Source: Yersinia rochesterensis (lineage in GTDB: Bacteria > Pseudomonadota > Gammaproteobacteria > Enterobacterales > Enterobacteriaceae). Taken from it: a stretch of 64,000 nt of DNA. The DNA is taken from positions 2,418,001-2,482,000 of the forward strand of contig NZ_CP032482.1 in NCBI RefSeq assembly GCF_003600645.1, written 5' to 3'. The position numbers were made by a program, and so were the translations under genes. The notes below the pieces were generated by a model that had not been told where the DNA came from, searched no databases, and saw nothing but the letters and a program-made list of their open reading frames with translations. Shown one piece after another: positions 47,205 to 57,706 of the stretch (positions within the stretch are counted from its first letter, which is position 1; every line of letters starts with the position of its first letter).

Positions 47205-49803
47205 GGCACAGGTTAAACATAAACGCCGGATATCGCCTTTTTGGCTGCTGCCTTTTATTGCCCTGCTGATTGCTGGCTGGCTGGTTTATAACAACTGGCA
47301 GGAACGCGGCACCGAAGTCACCATTGATTTCCAGTCTGCGGCAGGGATTGTCGCGGGGCGCACCCCGATTCGCTATCAAGGTGTAGAAGTTGGCATAGTG
47401 CAGTCCATCAGTCTGGATGATGATCTGCGGAATATTAAAGTCACCGCCAGTATCAAAAATGACATGGAAGATTCACTGCGCGAAGGGACTCAATTCTGGT
47501 TGGTCACCCCAAAAGCCTCATTAGCTGGGGTTTCCGGGCTGGATGCTTTGGTGGGCGGCAACTATATCGGCATGATGCCGGGAGAAGGTAAACCTCAGAG
47601 CCACTTTACCGCGTTAGATACTCAGCCCAAATTCCGTCTAAATACCGGCGAGTTAATGGTGCATCTTCATGCGCCTGATTTAGGTTCGCTCAATAGCGGC
47701 TCGCTGGTGTATTACCGTAAAATTCCGGTGGGCAAAGTCTATGATTACAACATCGCGCCTGATAATAGCGGCGTTGTCATTGACGTGCTGATTGACCGGC
47801 GTTTTGCCAAACTGGTCAAGAATGACACCCGTTTCTGGAATGTATCTGGTTTTAAAGGTGATTTCAGCCTAAGTGGCGCTTCTGTACAAATGGAAAGCTT
47901 GGCCGCTTTGGTGAATGGCGCGATTGCCTTTGATTCCCCACCAAACAGCCAGAATGCAAAGCCAGATCAGCCCTTCCAGCTCTATCCAGATTTAGCGCAC
48001 AGCCAACGCGGTGTGGCTATCACACTGGATTTGCCCAGCGGCAGCAGTTTGAGTGAGGGGCGCACCCCACTGATTTATCAGGGTTTACAAGTCGGAACTC
48101 TGACAAAAATGACTCTTCAGCCGGACAGCAAAGTGACCGGCGAATTAACCATTGACCCGTCAGTGGTGGATTTAATGCGCACTGGCACGCGTATTGAGAT
48201 GAACAGCCCGCGAATCAGTCTTAATGATGCCAAACTGAGTGAACTTTTAACCGGCAACACCCTGGAACTTATCCCCGGCGAGGGTGAACCGCAACAGCGC
48301 TTTACTGTGCTGCCCAGCAGCAAAAGCCTGTTACAGCAGCCCAATGTGCTTGAATTGCAACTCACTGCACCAGAAAGTTATGGCATCGATGTGGGTCAGC
48401 CGATCTCACTGCATGGCATTAAAATTGGTCAGGTTTTGACGCGCGAACTGTCCGCCAATGGCGTCAGTTTTACGGCGGCGATTGAAGCGAAATACCGGAA
48501 CTTAGTGCATAAAGACAGTAAGTTTGTGGTGAACAGCCGGCTGAATGTGAAACTCGGCATCGACGGTATTAATATTCAAGGTGCCAGTGCACAGGAGTGG
48601 ATTGATGGTGGCATTTTGATTCTGCCGGGCAGTAAAGGCGAGCCGCTCAATAAATACCCGCTGTACAGCAGTGTGGACAAAGCCCTTGATGGCATTTTAG
48701 GCAACAGCCCGGCCGCCACCCTCACCTTGACTGCCACCAGTTTGCCCGATGTGCAAACCGGCTCCGTGGTGCTGTATCGGAAATTCCAGGTGGGTGAAAT
48801 TACCCAGATTAGGCCGAAAGCCAATGAATTCGAAGTGGAGGTTTATATTGAGCCGGAATATCGCAAACTGCTCACCGATAAGAGTATTTTCTGGGCCGAG
48901 GGCGGTGCGAAAGTCCAATTTAATGGCAGTGGCCTCACCGTGCAGGCTTCCCCACTGAATCGGGCATTAAAAGGCGCTATCAGCTTTGATAACCTCGAGG
49001 GTGTCTCGCTGGATAAAGGCGCAAAACGCACACTTTATGTTAATGAAACCGCCGCCCGTGCGGTCGGTAGCCAGATTATCTTACGCACCTTTGATGCCAG
49101 TAAACTGGCGGCTGGGATGCCAATTCGCTATCTCGGCATCAATATTGGTCAAGTTGAATCACTCAAACTGGCTCCTGAGCGCAATGAAGTCTTAGCCAAG
49201 GCGGTGCTCTACCCCGAATACGTGCAAAGTTTTACCCGCGCCGGTACCCGCTTCTCGATTGTGTCACCGGAGATCTCCGCAGCAGGGGTCAATAATCTGG
49301 ATACGCTGTTCCAGCCCTACATTAATGTCGAGCCGGGTAAAGGTAATACATTGCGCACGTTTGAGCTGCAAACCGCCACCATTACCGACTCGCGCTATCT
49401 TGATGGCCTGAGCATTATTCTCGATACCGCAGAAGCAGGTTCGCTGCAAATTGGCACGCCAGTGCTGTTCCGTGGGTTGGAAGTGGGCACTGTCACTGGG
49501 TTTAATCTGGGGGCAATGTCTGATCGGGTGCAAGTTTCTCTGCGCATCAGTCAGAAATTCCAGCAATTAGTGCGGCAAAATACCGTCTTCTGGCTAGCAT
49601 CGGGCTATAACCTTGAGTTCGGATTGACTGGCGGAGTAGTGAAAAGTGGCACTTTCCAGCAGTTTATTCGCGGTGGCATTGCTTTCGCCACGCCCCCCAC
49701 CACACCGCTGGCCCCGAAAGCCGAAGTTAATCAACACTTTTTGCTGAACCCACAAGAACCTAAAGACTGGCGCAATTGGGGGACGGCAATCCCGCGCTTC
49801 TAA
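47173..49803 (+). CDS. yebT: Seven-MCE-domain lipid-transport protein YebT (LetB)
   Basis: About 876 residues. A single N-terminal transmembrane helix ([19 protein letters not shown]) is followed by seven tandem MCE domains, each marked by a 'G(T/S)PV.(Y/F)RG..VG' type line: [67 protein letters not shown] and [11 protein letters not shown]. The E. coli protein forms a hexameric tunnel spanning the periplasm. The start at 47173 (MQQETPSTP) aligns with E. coli; the ATG two codons earlier is possible. Confidence 0.95.
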   Translation: MQQETPSTPTEAQVKHKRRISPFWLLPFIALLIAGWLVYNNWQERGTEVTIDFQSAAGIVAGRTPIRYQGVEVGIVQSISLDDDLRNIKVTASIKNDMEDSLREGTQFWLVTPKASLAGVSGLDALVGGNYIGMMPGEGKPQSHFTALDTQPKFRLNTGELMVHLHAPDLGSLNSGSLVYYRKIPVGKVYDYNIAPDNSGVVIDVLIDRRFAKLVKNDTRFWNVSGFKGDFSLSGASVQMESLAALVNGAIAFDSPPNSQNAKPDQPFQLYPDLAHSQRGVAITLDLPSGSSLSEGRTPLIYQGLQVGTLTKMTLQPDSKVTGELTIDPSVVDLMRTGTRIEMNSPRISLNDAKLSELLTGNTLELIPGEGEPQQRFTVLPSSKSLLQQPNVLELQLTAPESYGIDVGQPISLHGIKIGQVLTRELSANGVSFTAAIEAKYRNLVHKDSKFVVNSRLNVKLGIDGINIQGASAQEWIDGGILILPGSKGEPLNKYPLYSSVDKALDGILGNSPAATLTLTATSLPDVQTGSVVLYRKFQVGEITQIRPKANEFEVEVYIEPEYRKLLTDKSIFWAEGGAKVQFNGSGLTVQASPLNRALKGAISFDNLEGVSLDKGAKRTLYVNETAARAVGSQIILRTFDASKLAAGMPIRYLGINIGQVESLKLAPERNEVLAKAVLYPEYVQSFTRAGTRFSIVSPEISAAGVNNLDTLFQPYINVEPGKGNTLRTFELQTATITDSRYLDGLSIILDTAEAGSLQIGTPVLFRGLEVGTVTGFNLGAMSDRVQVSLRISQKFQQLVRQNTVFWLASGYNLEFGLTGGVVKSGTFQQFIRGGIAFATPPTTPLAPKAEVNQHFLLNPQEPKDWRNWGTAIPRF

Positions 49804-49837
49804 TTCAACTGGCTAACAGGGCAGCGAATGTGCTGCC

Positions 49838-50734
49838 CTAATCGCTATCACCACAGACATCCAACACACATTTTCGCAACCAGCGATGCGCTGGGTCAGC
49901 ATCCATTCGTGGGTGCCAGAGCATAGAAACCCTGATAGTCGGTAAGTTTATTGGCAGCGGGAAGCTGAACATACCACCGCGCAAATTCAGTGTGTGACAT
50001 TCCGGAACCGTGGCCACTAAATCAGAACCTTTCACTAAGGCCAGTGCGGTCGAGATGCCATCAACATAAGTGACGGCGTTTCTTTCAAGACCCAATAATT
50101 GCAACGCCTCATCAACTGGCCCTTTATGACCTTGGCGCCGTGAAATCATAATGTGGCCTTGGGCCGCGTAGCGCTCAGCGGTTATCTCCCCCTCACTCAA
50201 TAAATGCCCGGCTCTGGCCACACCGATAAAACGGTCACCAAATAATGCCCGCGTGCGCAGTTCAGGGCTGGCCGCAGCCCCCACCACACCGGTTTCCAGA
50301 TCGACAATGCCATCGCGAAGTAACGCACTGTCTTTGTTCATTTTTTGCATAAAGCGCAACCGCACCCCCGCAGCATCTTGGTTAACCCGAGCCAACAGCG
50401 CCGCACCAAAATTTTCGAAAAAACCGTCGCTGCTACGCAATGTGAAAACACGCGTCAATTGCGCAAGATTGAGTGTCTCTGCCGGGCGCAGAACCGAAGT
50501 CGCGTCTTGTACCAATTGGCTCACTTGTTCACGTAGCTCCAGCGCTCTTGGCGTCGGAACCAACGCCCGCCCCGCCCTAACCAATAATGGGTCGCCGGTG
50601 GTTTGGCGCAATCTGGCCAGTGACCGGCTCATCGCCGATGGGCTAAGCCCTAATCGCTGAGCAGCTCGCACCACGCTACCTTCCGCAAGCAGGACATTGA
50701 GTGTAATTAATAAATTGAGGTCAGGTTTTGTCAT
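49838..50734 (-). CDS. LysR-family transcriptional regulator
   Basis: 298 residues. The N-terminal helix-turn-helix (about 1-62) reads LLITLNVLLAEGSVVRAAQR and LGLSPSAMSRSLARLRQTTG, followed by a substrate-binding domain. It is divergent from a drug-exporter gene 129 bases away, a common arrangement in which the LysR protein controls that neighbour. The effector is unknown. Confidence 0.88.
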   Translation of the reverse strand: MTKPDLNLLITLNVLLAEGSVVRAAQRLGLSPSAMSRSLARLRQTTGDPLLVRAGRALVPTPRALELREQVSQLVQDATSVLRPAETLNLAQLTRVFTLRSSDGFFENFGAALLARVNQDAAGVRLRFMQKMNKDSALLRDGIVDLETGVVGAAASPELRTRALFGDRFIGVARAGHLLSEGEITAERYAAQGHIMISRRQGHKGPVDEALQLLGLERNAVTYVDGISTALALVKGSDLVATVPECHTLNLRGGMFSFPLPINLPTIRVSMLWHPRMDADPAHRWLRKCVLDVCGDSD

Positions 50735-50862
50735 CCAGTGACTCTAGCATAATCCGTCATGACATGGCGTTAGATGCATTAATAAACTGCATTACATGCG
50801 TCTTCCGCCCTATCAGGTAATGAAATAGTCTCCTGAATAAGTCTTATTTGGAGCCTCCCTAC

Positions 50863-52317
50863 ATGAAAGCGAATACTCACAACACAAACTCACTCAAATC
50901 TGCTGACTCAATATCTGCTGGCCCAATGGTTGAAAATGCCCATCTGCGAAAAACCATGCTCAGTCTCGCTCTGCCAATGCTACTTTCTTCCTTAGCCACC
51001 AGCATTGCCAATGTCGGATTACCTACATTGACGCAGGCTTTAAATGCCTCATTTCAGGATGCGCAATGGGTGGTTTTAGCCTACTTACTGGCGATAACCA
51101 CATCGGCCATCAGTATTGGGCGCATGGGCGATATCATTAACAAGCGGCTGTTGCTAAAAACCGGCATTGGATTATTCACTGCGGCATCGGTGGGTTGTGC
51201 TTTGGCTCCGACCATGGGGATGTTGATTGCCGCCCGAGTCTTACAAGGATTAGGGGCTGCCGCCATGATGACACTGACATTGGCATTGGTCGGTGAAGCC
51301 GTTAGCCAAGAAAAAACCGGGCGCGCTATGGGGATACTCGGCACAGTATCCGCCATCGGAACCGCCCTTGGCCCCGCTCTCGGCGGCATACTCATTGCCG
51401 GGGCGGGTTGGCCTGCTATGTTCTTAATCAATATCCCTTTTGGACTGTTGGCCCTGTTCCTGGCATCACGTTACTTGCCAACCAGCCAGACTCAAACACC
51501 TCGGCCTCGCTCAGGTTTTGATCCCCTCGGCATGTTGCTGTTAAGTCTGACTCTCGCGCTGTATGCGCTGTCGATGACATGGGGACATGGCACATTTGAT
51601 GCACGTAATTTAGCGTTATTAGCCGCGGCAGCCATCGGTGTCGGACTATTTGTTTGGGCAGAAAAAAGGGCGAAATTCCCCTTAATTCAAACTGCTATAT
51701 TGCACCATTCAGTGTTGCGCGGAAGTTTGATCATGAGCACATTGGTTGCTACCATCATGATATCCACATTAATTGTCGGGCCATTTTATCTTTCCCGCGC
51801 GCTGGGCTTGCCAATGCAATGGGTTGGGTTAGCAATGTCTGCTGGCCCGATAGTCGCGGCACTGAGCGGTATTCCGGCGGGCTATGGAGTGGATAAATTA
51901 GGTGCTCGAATAATGGTCTCCAGTGGATTAGTTGGTGTCGTTTTCGGGTCCATGATATTGGCGATAATTCCTACAGACTTAGGTGTGCTCGGCTATGTCG
52001 TCCCCATTTGCCTGATTACGGCAGGCTATGCCATTTTCCAGACCGCTAACAATACCCTGGTGATTCAATCTGTTAGCGCGGATCAGCGGGGTGTTGTTTC
52101 CGGCATGCTTAACCTTTCACGCAATCTTGGGCTGATCACTGGCGCATCGGTCATGGGAGCGATTTTTGCTTTCGCGTCAGCCTCTCATGATATTCAATTG
52201 GCAGCAGCAACGGATATTATTCGAGGAATGCGATTGACTTACGGCGTCACCGCACTGTTAGCAACAATAGCATTAGGAATTTCCGCGAACCAATTGAGAA
52301 ACAAATCTAATCAATAG
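50863..52317 (+). CDS. MFS exporter, 14-TMS DHA2 family
   Basis: 484 residues starting MKANTHNTNSLKSADS after TTGGAGCCTCCCTAC. Membrane core begins about residue 40; GRMGDIINKRLLLK and RVLQGLGAAAMMTLTLALVG are the classic segment 2-3 and segment 4 motifs. Likely proton-driven drug efflux. A hydrophilic N-terminus of about 35 residues is unusual in length. Paired with the divergent LysR gene. Confidence 0.85.
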   Translation: MKANTHNTNSLKSADSISAGPMVENAHLRKTMLSLALPMLLSSLATSIANVGLPTLTQALNASFQDAQWVVLAYLLAITTSAISIGRMGDIINKRLLLKTGIGLFTAASVGCALAPTMGMLIAARVLQGLGAAAMMTLTLALVGEAVSQEKTGRAMGILGTVSAIGTALGPALGGILIAGAGWPAMFLINIPFGLLALFLASRYLPTSQTQTPRPRSGFDPLGMLLLSLTLALYALSMTWGHGTFDARNLALLAAAAIGVGLFVWAEKRAKFPLIQTAILHHSVLRGSLIMSTLVATIMISTLIVGPFYLSRALGLPMQWVGLAMSAGPIVAALSGIPAGYGVDKLGARIMVSSGLVGVVFGSMILAIIPTDLGVLGYVVPICLITAGYAIFQTANNTLVIQSVSADQRGVVSGMLNLSRNLGLITGASVMGAIFAFASASHDIQLAAATDIIRGMRLTYGVTALLATIALGISANQLRNKSNQ

Positions 52318-52644
52318 GTATATCTCGCCCCACAGATACTGCCTGTTTATCACGCTGCTGAAAGGGTTCACATTAAAAATTAAAACTCTAAAATATCAAT
52401 TTTACTTAAACATGGCGGTTAGATGACCGTCATTGTTTTTCCAGTGAAAAACACAATAAATGATAGACATGAGATGGATGCGTGATTTTCCGATCAAAAT
52501 TGGACACTTTTCGAATCTTACTGCTATTAATTAATCATCTAGATTTTTTAATCATTTGTGTCGTAAACATCAGTTGCGCTACGTCATTGGCCTAACTCAA
52601 CGCTAGATTGCCTGGCTACAAATTATATGATTAAGGAAGCAATA
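52318..52644. other. Upstream region of the Csu-type pilus operon
   Basis: About 325 bases with no ORF I trust. AT-rich from 52480 on (TTAATTAATCATCTAGATTT), where the pilus promoter probably lies. I cannot identify a regulator site. A weak ribosome-binding site, AAGGAAGC, stands just before the ATG at 52645. Confidence 0.4.
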
Positions 52645-53181
52645 ATGAAGAAACCCTTACTTATTCTAGGTGCGATGGTTTTACTGCAATCCGCTCCGTC
52701 AGCGGAAAGTGCCGGTACCATAAGCGGGACGCTAGGTGCGACATTAACGATTATTAAAGGATGTTATCTTAATGACAGTTCTGCCCCTGGTGGCCTGACC
52801 AACTTAGGCACAATCAGCTTCGGCTCGGTGCCAGACTTAAATGTCCAGATTAAACAGCCGTATAGCAGCACAGCCAATGGCACGCTAAATTTATACTGTA
52901 GCGCCGGAACCGCCTACAGTATCGGGATAGATAACGGAGCCCATGTCACCGGTACCCAGCGCCGGTTGGCCGGTGGGAGTTCAGAGTTTGTGAATTACAA
53001 TTTATATAACGACGACGCCTATTCCGTCCCATGGACAACCACTGGTGCGGGTCTTCTCAGCGGGACCGCAACCGCTATTGCTACCCCTATCCCGCTCACT
53101 GTCTACGCGCAAGTTCCGGTGCAGGCGACGCCGAGTGTCAGCACCTACACCGACACCGTCAACGTGACTGTCAGTTGGTAG
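52645..53181 (+). CDS. Csu-type (spore coat protein U domain) pilin 1, CsuA/B-like
   Basis: 178 residues with a signal peptide (MKKPLLILGAMVLLQSAPSAESA) and an SCPU domain: a cysteine pair (IKGCYLN...LYCSAGT), LGTISFGSVPDL, then GGSSEFVNYNLYNDD and a final PVQATPSVSTYTDTVNVTVSW. The last line is the donor/terminal beta strand of archaic chaperone-usher pilins. By position it is the major subunit. First gene of a six-gene operon. Confidence 0.88.
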   Translation: MKKPLLILGAMVLLQSAPSAESAGTISGTLGATLTIIKGCYLNDSSAPGGLTNLGTISFGSVPDLNVQIKQPYSSTANGTLNLYCSAGTAYSIGIDNGAHVTGTQRRLAGGSSEFVNYNLYNDDAYSVPWTTTGAGLLSGTATAIATPIPLTVYAQVPVQATPSVSTYTDTVNVTVSW

Positions 53182-53186
53182 CCAGC

Positions 53187-53744
53187 ATGACATGGGATAT
53201 TGCCCCGGATAACTCACGGATAACTCGAGATAAAAAGGCGCTCTTGTGGTTTATTTTTTTTCTGTTCTTACTGCGAACCTATCCGGCTGATGCCGTGACT
53301 AAAACTGCCAATATCACAGTCAATGCGACGTTATTGCCCACCTGCATCGCGGGCACCACAGTGGGGGGTACCACCAGCTTTGGCACCTTAAATTTTGGCT
53401 CAGCCACCGTGCTAAACACCCCGATAGCGGTTACCGGTCAGGCCAACAGCGGAGCGATTTCCGTCCAGTGCAGCAAAAGCACCAGCTTTAGCGTATTACT
53501 CAGCCCTGGCCAAAGCGGCAGTGTCAATAACCGTTATTTGGCTGGCGGGCCGACCAGTCAGCATGTGAATTACAACCTGTATACCGACTTAGCGCATAGC
53601 CAAATTTGGGACAACACCGTGGGGGTTTCACAAGTTGCCACCGGGCAACCCGTTACCCTCCCCGTTTATGGGCTGATCCCGATACAGAGCACTCCGGCTG
53701 CCGGCATTTATACCGACACCATTCAAGTTACTGTCAATTGGTAG
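53187..53744 (+). CDS. Csu-type pilin 2 (CsuA-like)
   Basis: 185 residues from ATG 53187, five bases after the previous stop. The N-terminal signal-anchor-like segment (ALLWFIFFLFLLRTYPADA) follows about 20 polar residues, so the start could be later, but no other Met is available. SCPU domain with LLPTCIAGT, TTSFGTLNFGSATVL, ISVQCSKSTSF, HVNYNLYTDLAHSQIW and IYTDTIQVTVNW. A minor pilin or adaptor subunit. A longer upstream open frame overlaps pilin 1 and is not used. Confidence 0.83.
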   Translation: MTWDIAPDNSRITRDKKALLWFIFFLFLLRTYPADAVTKTANITVNATLLPTCIAGTTVGGTTSFGTLNFGSATVLNTPIAVTGQANSGAISVQCSKSTSFSVLLSPGQSGSVNNRYLAGGPTSQHVNYNLYTDLAHSQIWDNTVGVSQVATGQPVTLPVYGLIPIQSTPAAGIYTDTIQVTVNW

Positions 53745-53756
53745 GGAGAGAATAAT

Positions 53757-54314
53757 ATGGCACATAACAGTTTCTATCCCACCTTAATTCAATTACTGGT
53801 TCTTAGCTTATTCGGCTTACCCGTGACCGGCAGTTATGGGGAAACTTTAAATAGCCCCTTTGCAGTCAAAGCAACCATATTACCCGGCTGTATTTTAGGC
53901 AGTGGAACAACTGATAGCAGCAGTTTTGGCACACTAAATTTTGGCAATATATCTTCATTATCAACAGTAATTAATATCGTCTCCAGCCAAAACGCCGGTT
54001 CAATCATGATTCAATGCAGTGGTACACCCAGCATGACTCTGGCACTCAATAGCGGGGCAAATACCACCGGCAATATTTCCGCTGGCAGGCAGTTACTCAA
54101 CAGTGCCACCGGTGAATATCTGTTTTATCAAATATTTCAGAACAGCGCCCGCAGTGTTATTTGGGGCAATGGCAGTAACGGCGGAACAGCGCAAGTTATT
54201 AGCGCAAACAGTACGCTGCAACAAATTATTTTATATGCGCAATTATTTGCCACCAACACACTCCCCACCGCGGGGAACTACACCGATACGCTATTAGTGA
54301 CCGTCACTTATTAA
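53757..54314 (+). CDS. Csu-type pilin 3 (CsuB-like)
   Basis: 185 residues, signal peptide LIQLLVLSLFGLPVTGSYG, SCPU domain with ILPGCILGSG, SFGTLNFGNISSL, MIQCSGTPSM, LFYQIFQNSARSVIWG and TAGNYTDTLLVTVTY. Twelve bases after pilin 2, with GGGAGAG before the ATG. Same fold as the other two but with a Q in place of N in the (N/F)YNLY line. Confidence 0.85.
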   Translation: MAHNSFYPTLIQLLVLSLFGLPVTGSYGETLNSPFAVKATILPGCILGSGTTDSSSFGTLNFGNISSLSTVINIVSSQNAGSIMIQCSGTPSMTLALNSGANTTGNISAGRQLLNSATGEYLFYQIFQNSARSVIWGNGSNGGTAQVISANSTLQQIILYAQLFATNTLPTAGNYTDTLLVTVTY

Positions 54315-54360
54315 ATGGCTATTTATTTAATGTGGGTATTTTACCGACAAGGAGTTCACC

Positions 54361-55128
54361 ATGCTTAAATTAACATCGCTCGCATCAATGACCTTGCTCC
54401 CATTGACAGTTTCATTCGCCATGGCCCTTACCAGCAGCCCACTCCATGCCGCTTCCTCAGTACTGATTTGGCCTATTGATCCTGTGATAAACAGTCATGA
54501 GAAAGCGACGGCGCTGTGGCTAGAAAATAAAGACAGCCAGCCGATTTATATGCAAATCCGCGTATTAGGCTGGCAGCAAAAAGCGGGGCAGGAAGATTAC
54601 AGCAATCAGTCGGCTATTATTGCCAGCCCACCCGTAGCGACTATTTTGCCGGGTAAACGCCAACTGATCCGCCTGATTAAAAACACTCCGGTGCCCGCAG
54701 GCCAGGAACAAGCATTCCGAGTGTTGATTGATGAAATCCCCCGCAAAGATCCCAACGAAGACGCGCCTATGCCCTCTTTGAATATGGGGCTGATATTTCA
54801 GATGCGCTACTCCATTCCGTTATTTATCTATGGTGAGGGTCTGAAATCTGAAGATGCAAATAACCCCGCAACCTTCTTTCCGCTGAATCTTGGCTATAAG
54901 TTCATTCAGGATAACGGTAAAACGTGGTTGGCGATCCGTAATCAAGGACAGACTCATGCCCGAATTTCTCACGTCAGTTTACAAAATAAAAATATTAATA
55001 GCGGGCTGATGGGCTACGTGCTGCCAGGTAATGAAATGCGTTTTCAAGTTCCGGCTTCAGCAAGTGGCGGTCAATTAACAGCCTTGGTGAATAGTCACCC
55101 AAAACCTATTGTTATTCCCCATCAATAG
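54361..55128 (+). CDS. Csu-type periplasmic pilus chaperone (CsuC-like)
   Basis: 255 residues, PapD-like fold. Signal peptide up to SSPLHAAS. N-terminal domain carries the family line SSVLIWPIDPVINSHEKATALWLENK and LPGKRQLIRLIKNTP with the conserved Arg/Lys that anchor a subunit's carboxyl end. Donates a strand to pilins in the periplasm. AAGGAG lies five bases before the start. Confidence 0.9.
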   Translation: MLKLTSLASMTLLPLTVSFAMALTSSPLHAASSVLIWPIDPVINSHEKATALWLENKDSQPIYMQIRVLGWQQKAGQEDYSNQSAIIASPPVATILPGKRQLIRLIKNTPVPAGQEQAFRVLIDEIPRKDPNEDAPMPSLNMGLIFQMRYSIPLFIYGEGLKSEDANNPATFFPLNLGYKFIQDNGKTWLAIRNQGQTHARISHVSLQNKNINSGLMGYVLPGNEMRFQVPASASGGQLTALVNSHPKPIVIPHQ

Positions 55129-55214
55129 ACTATCCAGATGAAGAGTCTTTATTGATTAATGCAGGGTTAATGCGTTGATAAACAGGAATAAATGTAAACA
55201 CGTTAGGGTTTGGC

Positions 55215-57656
55215 ATGATTATCAAATTCAGGCTGTCGCCATTTTTGACATTGATGTATGCCTCAATGATATCTCCTGTATTTATACCACTAACGGTATT
55301 GGGGGATGATTTGCCTCCCCCGCCATCTGCTGCGGTGATGCCTGACACGACCTTATATCTTGAACTGGTGGTTAATGGCCGCAACTTCGGTGAAGCTGTG
55401 CCGGTGATATACCGTGGCGGGCATTATTATCTGACGTCCGAGCAGCTAAAAGCCGTCGGTTTCCCCTCATCCATAGCGAGTACGCCCGAAGTTGCCATTG
55501 ATGCTATGGATAAAGTGCATGTCACCTATCAAGGTGATAACCAACGGTTACTCATTGATATTCCTAGTGAATGGTTACCGCGGCAGCGGGTTAATACCAC
55601 CACCACCGAGGACTATAATCTAGCTCAAAGTAGCCTTGGGCTGCTCTTTAACTATGATGTCTATGCCAGTCAGGGAGATCATAGCGGCCCCCCCAGTAAT
55701 GTCTCGGCCTGGACAGAACAGCGCCTATTCGACCACTTCGGTTTGTTCAGTAACACCGGAGTTTATCGCACTAGTTTGACGGATACCGATAACATCACCG
55801 TCGAAAAAGGGTATGTCCGATACGATACTCAGTGGCGATTAAATGATGAAAATCATATGATCAGCTACACGGCGGGCGATCTGATAACCAACTCACTCAC
55901 CTGGAGCAGTTCAGTCCGCTTGGGTGGATTTCAAGTATCACGCAACTTTGCCATCCGCCCGGACTTAGTCACTTACCCGCTGCCCCAGTTTGCAGGTCAG
56001 GCAGCAATCCCCAGTACCGTTGACCTCTATATTGATAACTTTAGAACCCAATCGGCAATGGTTAACCCCGGCCCTTTTGTCATTGATAATGGGCCAAGAA
56101 TCAATGGTGCCGGGCAAGCAACCGTGGTCACCACGGACGCATTAGGCCGCCAGGTCAGCACCTCAATCCCTTTCTATGTCGCCAGTAATCTGCTCAAGCC
56201 CGGTTTATGGGACTTCAGTATTTCCAGCGGCATGCTACGCCAAAACTATGGTATTCATTCTGCTGATTATGGTTCCCCGGTTGCCAGCGGAGTGCTTCGT
56301 TATGGCACTACCCCTTGGCTGACACTTGAGGGCCGGGCAGATATTGCCAAACAACTGAATGTCATGGGAAGTGGTGCTAGCTTACGTGTCGGTAATTATG
56401 GTGTTTTAAATGGTTCCTACAGTATCAGTCAAGCCGGTGATGAAGTGCTAGGCAGTGGCATCGCCCCCACAGAAACAAATGCCGATTTACCGGCCTCCTA
56501 CTCGCCTCTGCGCTATGGCGGGCGCGGTGACCAATACGCACTCGGTTACAGCTATAGCAATGCATTTTTCAGTTTAAATGCACAGCGTATTACTCGCAGT
56601 GAAAACTACGGTGACCTGGCAAATTATAAAAGTGAATATCGGCCCAGTCGCCGTACAGACCAAATCACCGGCAGCCTCGGGCTGGGTGCCTATGGCTCTA
56701 TCGGCTCCGGTTACTTTGATGTCCGAGATGCATTAGGAGAGCGAACCCGCCTGGTCAACCTCAGCTACAGCACCACTGTCGTGGGTAATACTAGTTTTTA
56801 TTTCTCGGTCAACCGAGAGCTGGGCAGCAAAGGCTACAACGCACAAATGGTCTTCAGCATCCCGCTGGGGGACTGGGGGGCGGGCAGTATCAGCAGTGTG
56901 CGCGACACGAATAACGCTTGGAGTCAACGTGTCAATTATAGCCGTGCAACCCCGACCAATGGCGGGTTTGGCTGGAATTTGGCTTATGCCAATGGCACCG
57001 GTGAAAACAGCAGTTATCAGCAAGCCGACCTCATCTGGCGAACCCGCGTGATGGAGAGCCGGGTTGGTGTGTATGGCAATACCAGCGATTATCGTCGCTG
57101 GGGAGAAGTCAGCGGATCACTGGTCATGATGAACCATGGGGTCTATGCCAGTAATACTATTAATGATGCTTTTGCGCTGGTATCAACCCACGGTTTTGGC
57201 AAAATTCCGGTGAGTTATGAAAATCAATTAATAGGCATTACCAACGACGACGGTTATTTATTAATTCCGAATGTCACCTCTTATTATCAGGCAAAATTCC
57301 AGATAGACCCAATGAGCCTACCGGCGGATGTTTCCATGCCGGAAGTTGAACGCCGCCTGGCTATTAGCGAACGTAGCGGTTATTTAGTCGATTTTCCATT
57401 GCAACAAATTACCGCCGCGACGCTGCATATTACTGATGAGTCTGGCAAAGATTTACCCAAAGGCAGCCCGATATTTACCCTCGATACTCAACCTGTCAGC
57501 TATGTCGGCTGGGATGGCATTGCTTATATTGAACAAACTAAACCCAATAACAAACTGAAAATAATCCGAGCGGATAATGGTGCCCATTGCACTGTGCAAT
57601 TCGCACTGAAAAACAGTGTAGGAATACAGAATATCGGCACCCGGATATGCCAATAA
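55215..57656 (+). CDS. Csu-type outer-membrane usher (CsuD-like)
   Basis: 813 residues. After a signal segment, an N-terminal chaperone-binding domain (LYLELVVNGRNFGEAVPVIYRGG), then a barrel with a plug around VDLYIDNFRTQSAMVNPGPF, then the C-terminal domain (GIQNIGTRIC, with a terminal cysteine pair). The short RLSPF...LTVLG leader lacks a clear cleavage site, and the ATG used is the first in frame. It secretes and polymerises the three pilins and the tip. Confidence 0.9.
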   Translation: MIIKFRLSPFLTLMYASMISPVFIPLTVLGDDLPPPPSAAVMPDTTLYLELVVNGRNFGEAVPVIYRGGHYYLTSEQLKAVGFPSSIASTPEVAIDAMDKVHVTYQGDNQRLLIDIPSEWLPRQRVNTTTTEDYNLAQSSLGLLFNYDVYASQGDHSGPPSNVSAWTEQRLFDHFGLFSNTGVYRTSLTDTDNITVEKGYVRYDTQWRLNDENHMISYTAGDLITNSLTWSSSVRLGGFQVSRNFAIRPDLVTYPLPQFAGQAAIPSTVDLYIDNFRTQSAMVNPGPFVIDNGPRINGAGQATVVTTDALGRQVSTSIPFYVASNLLKPGLWDFSISSGMLRQNYGIHSADYGSPVASGVLRYGTTPWLTLEGRADIAKQLNVMGSGASLRVGNYGVLNGSYSISQAGDEVLGSGIAPTETNADLPASYSPLRYGGRGDQYALGYSYSNAFFSLNAQRITRSENYGDLANYKSEYRPSRRTDQITGSLGLGAYGSIGSGYFDVRDALGERTRLVNLSYSTTVVGNTSFYFSVNRELGSKGYNAQMVFSIPLGDWGAGSISSVRDTNNAWSQRVNYSRATPTNGGFGWNLAYANGTGENSSYQQADLIWRTRVMESRVGVYGNTSDYRRWGEVSGSLVMMNHGVYASNTINDAFALVSTHGFGKIPVSYENQLIGITNDDGYLLIPNVTSYYQAKFQIDPMSLPADVSMPEVERRLAISERSGYLVDFPLQQITAATLHITDESGKDLPKGSPIFTLDTQPVSYVGWDGIAYIEQTKPNNKLKIIRADNGAHCTVQFALKNSVGIQNIGTRICQ

Positions 57657-57706
57657 GCGAAAGCTATCTGCCAATAAACAAAAATAGCGGAAATAACGGA
57701 GAACAT

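Noticed and set aside
53031..53186. N-terminal extension of pilin 2 into pilin 1
   Set aside because: The extra residues are a shifted reading of pilin 1; the ATG at 53187 directly follows its stop and leads into a signal segment.
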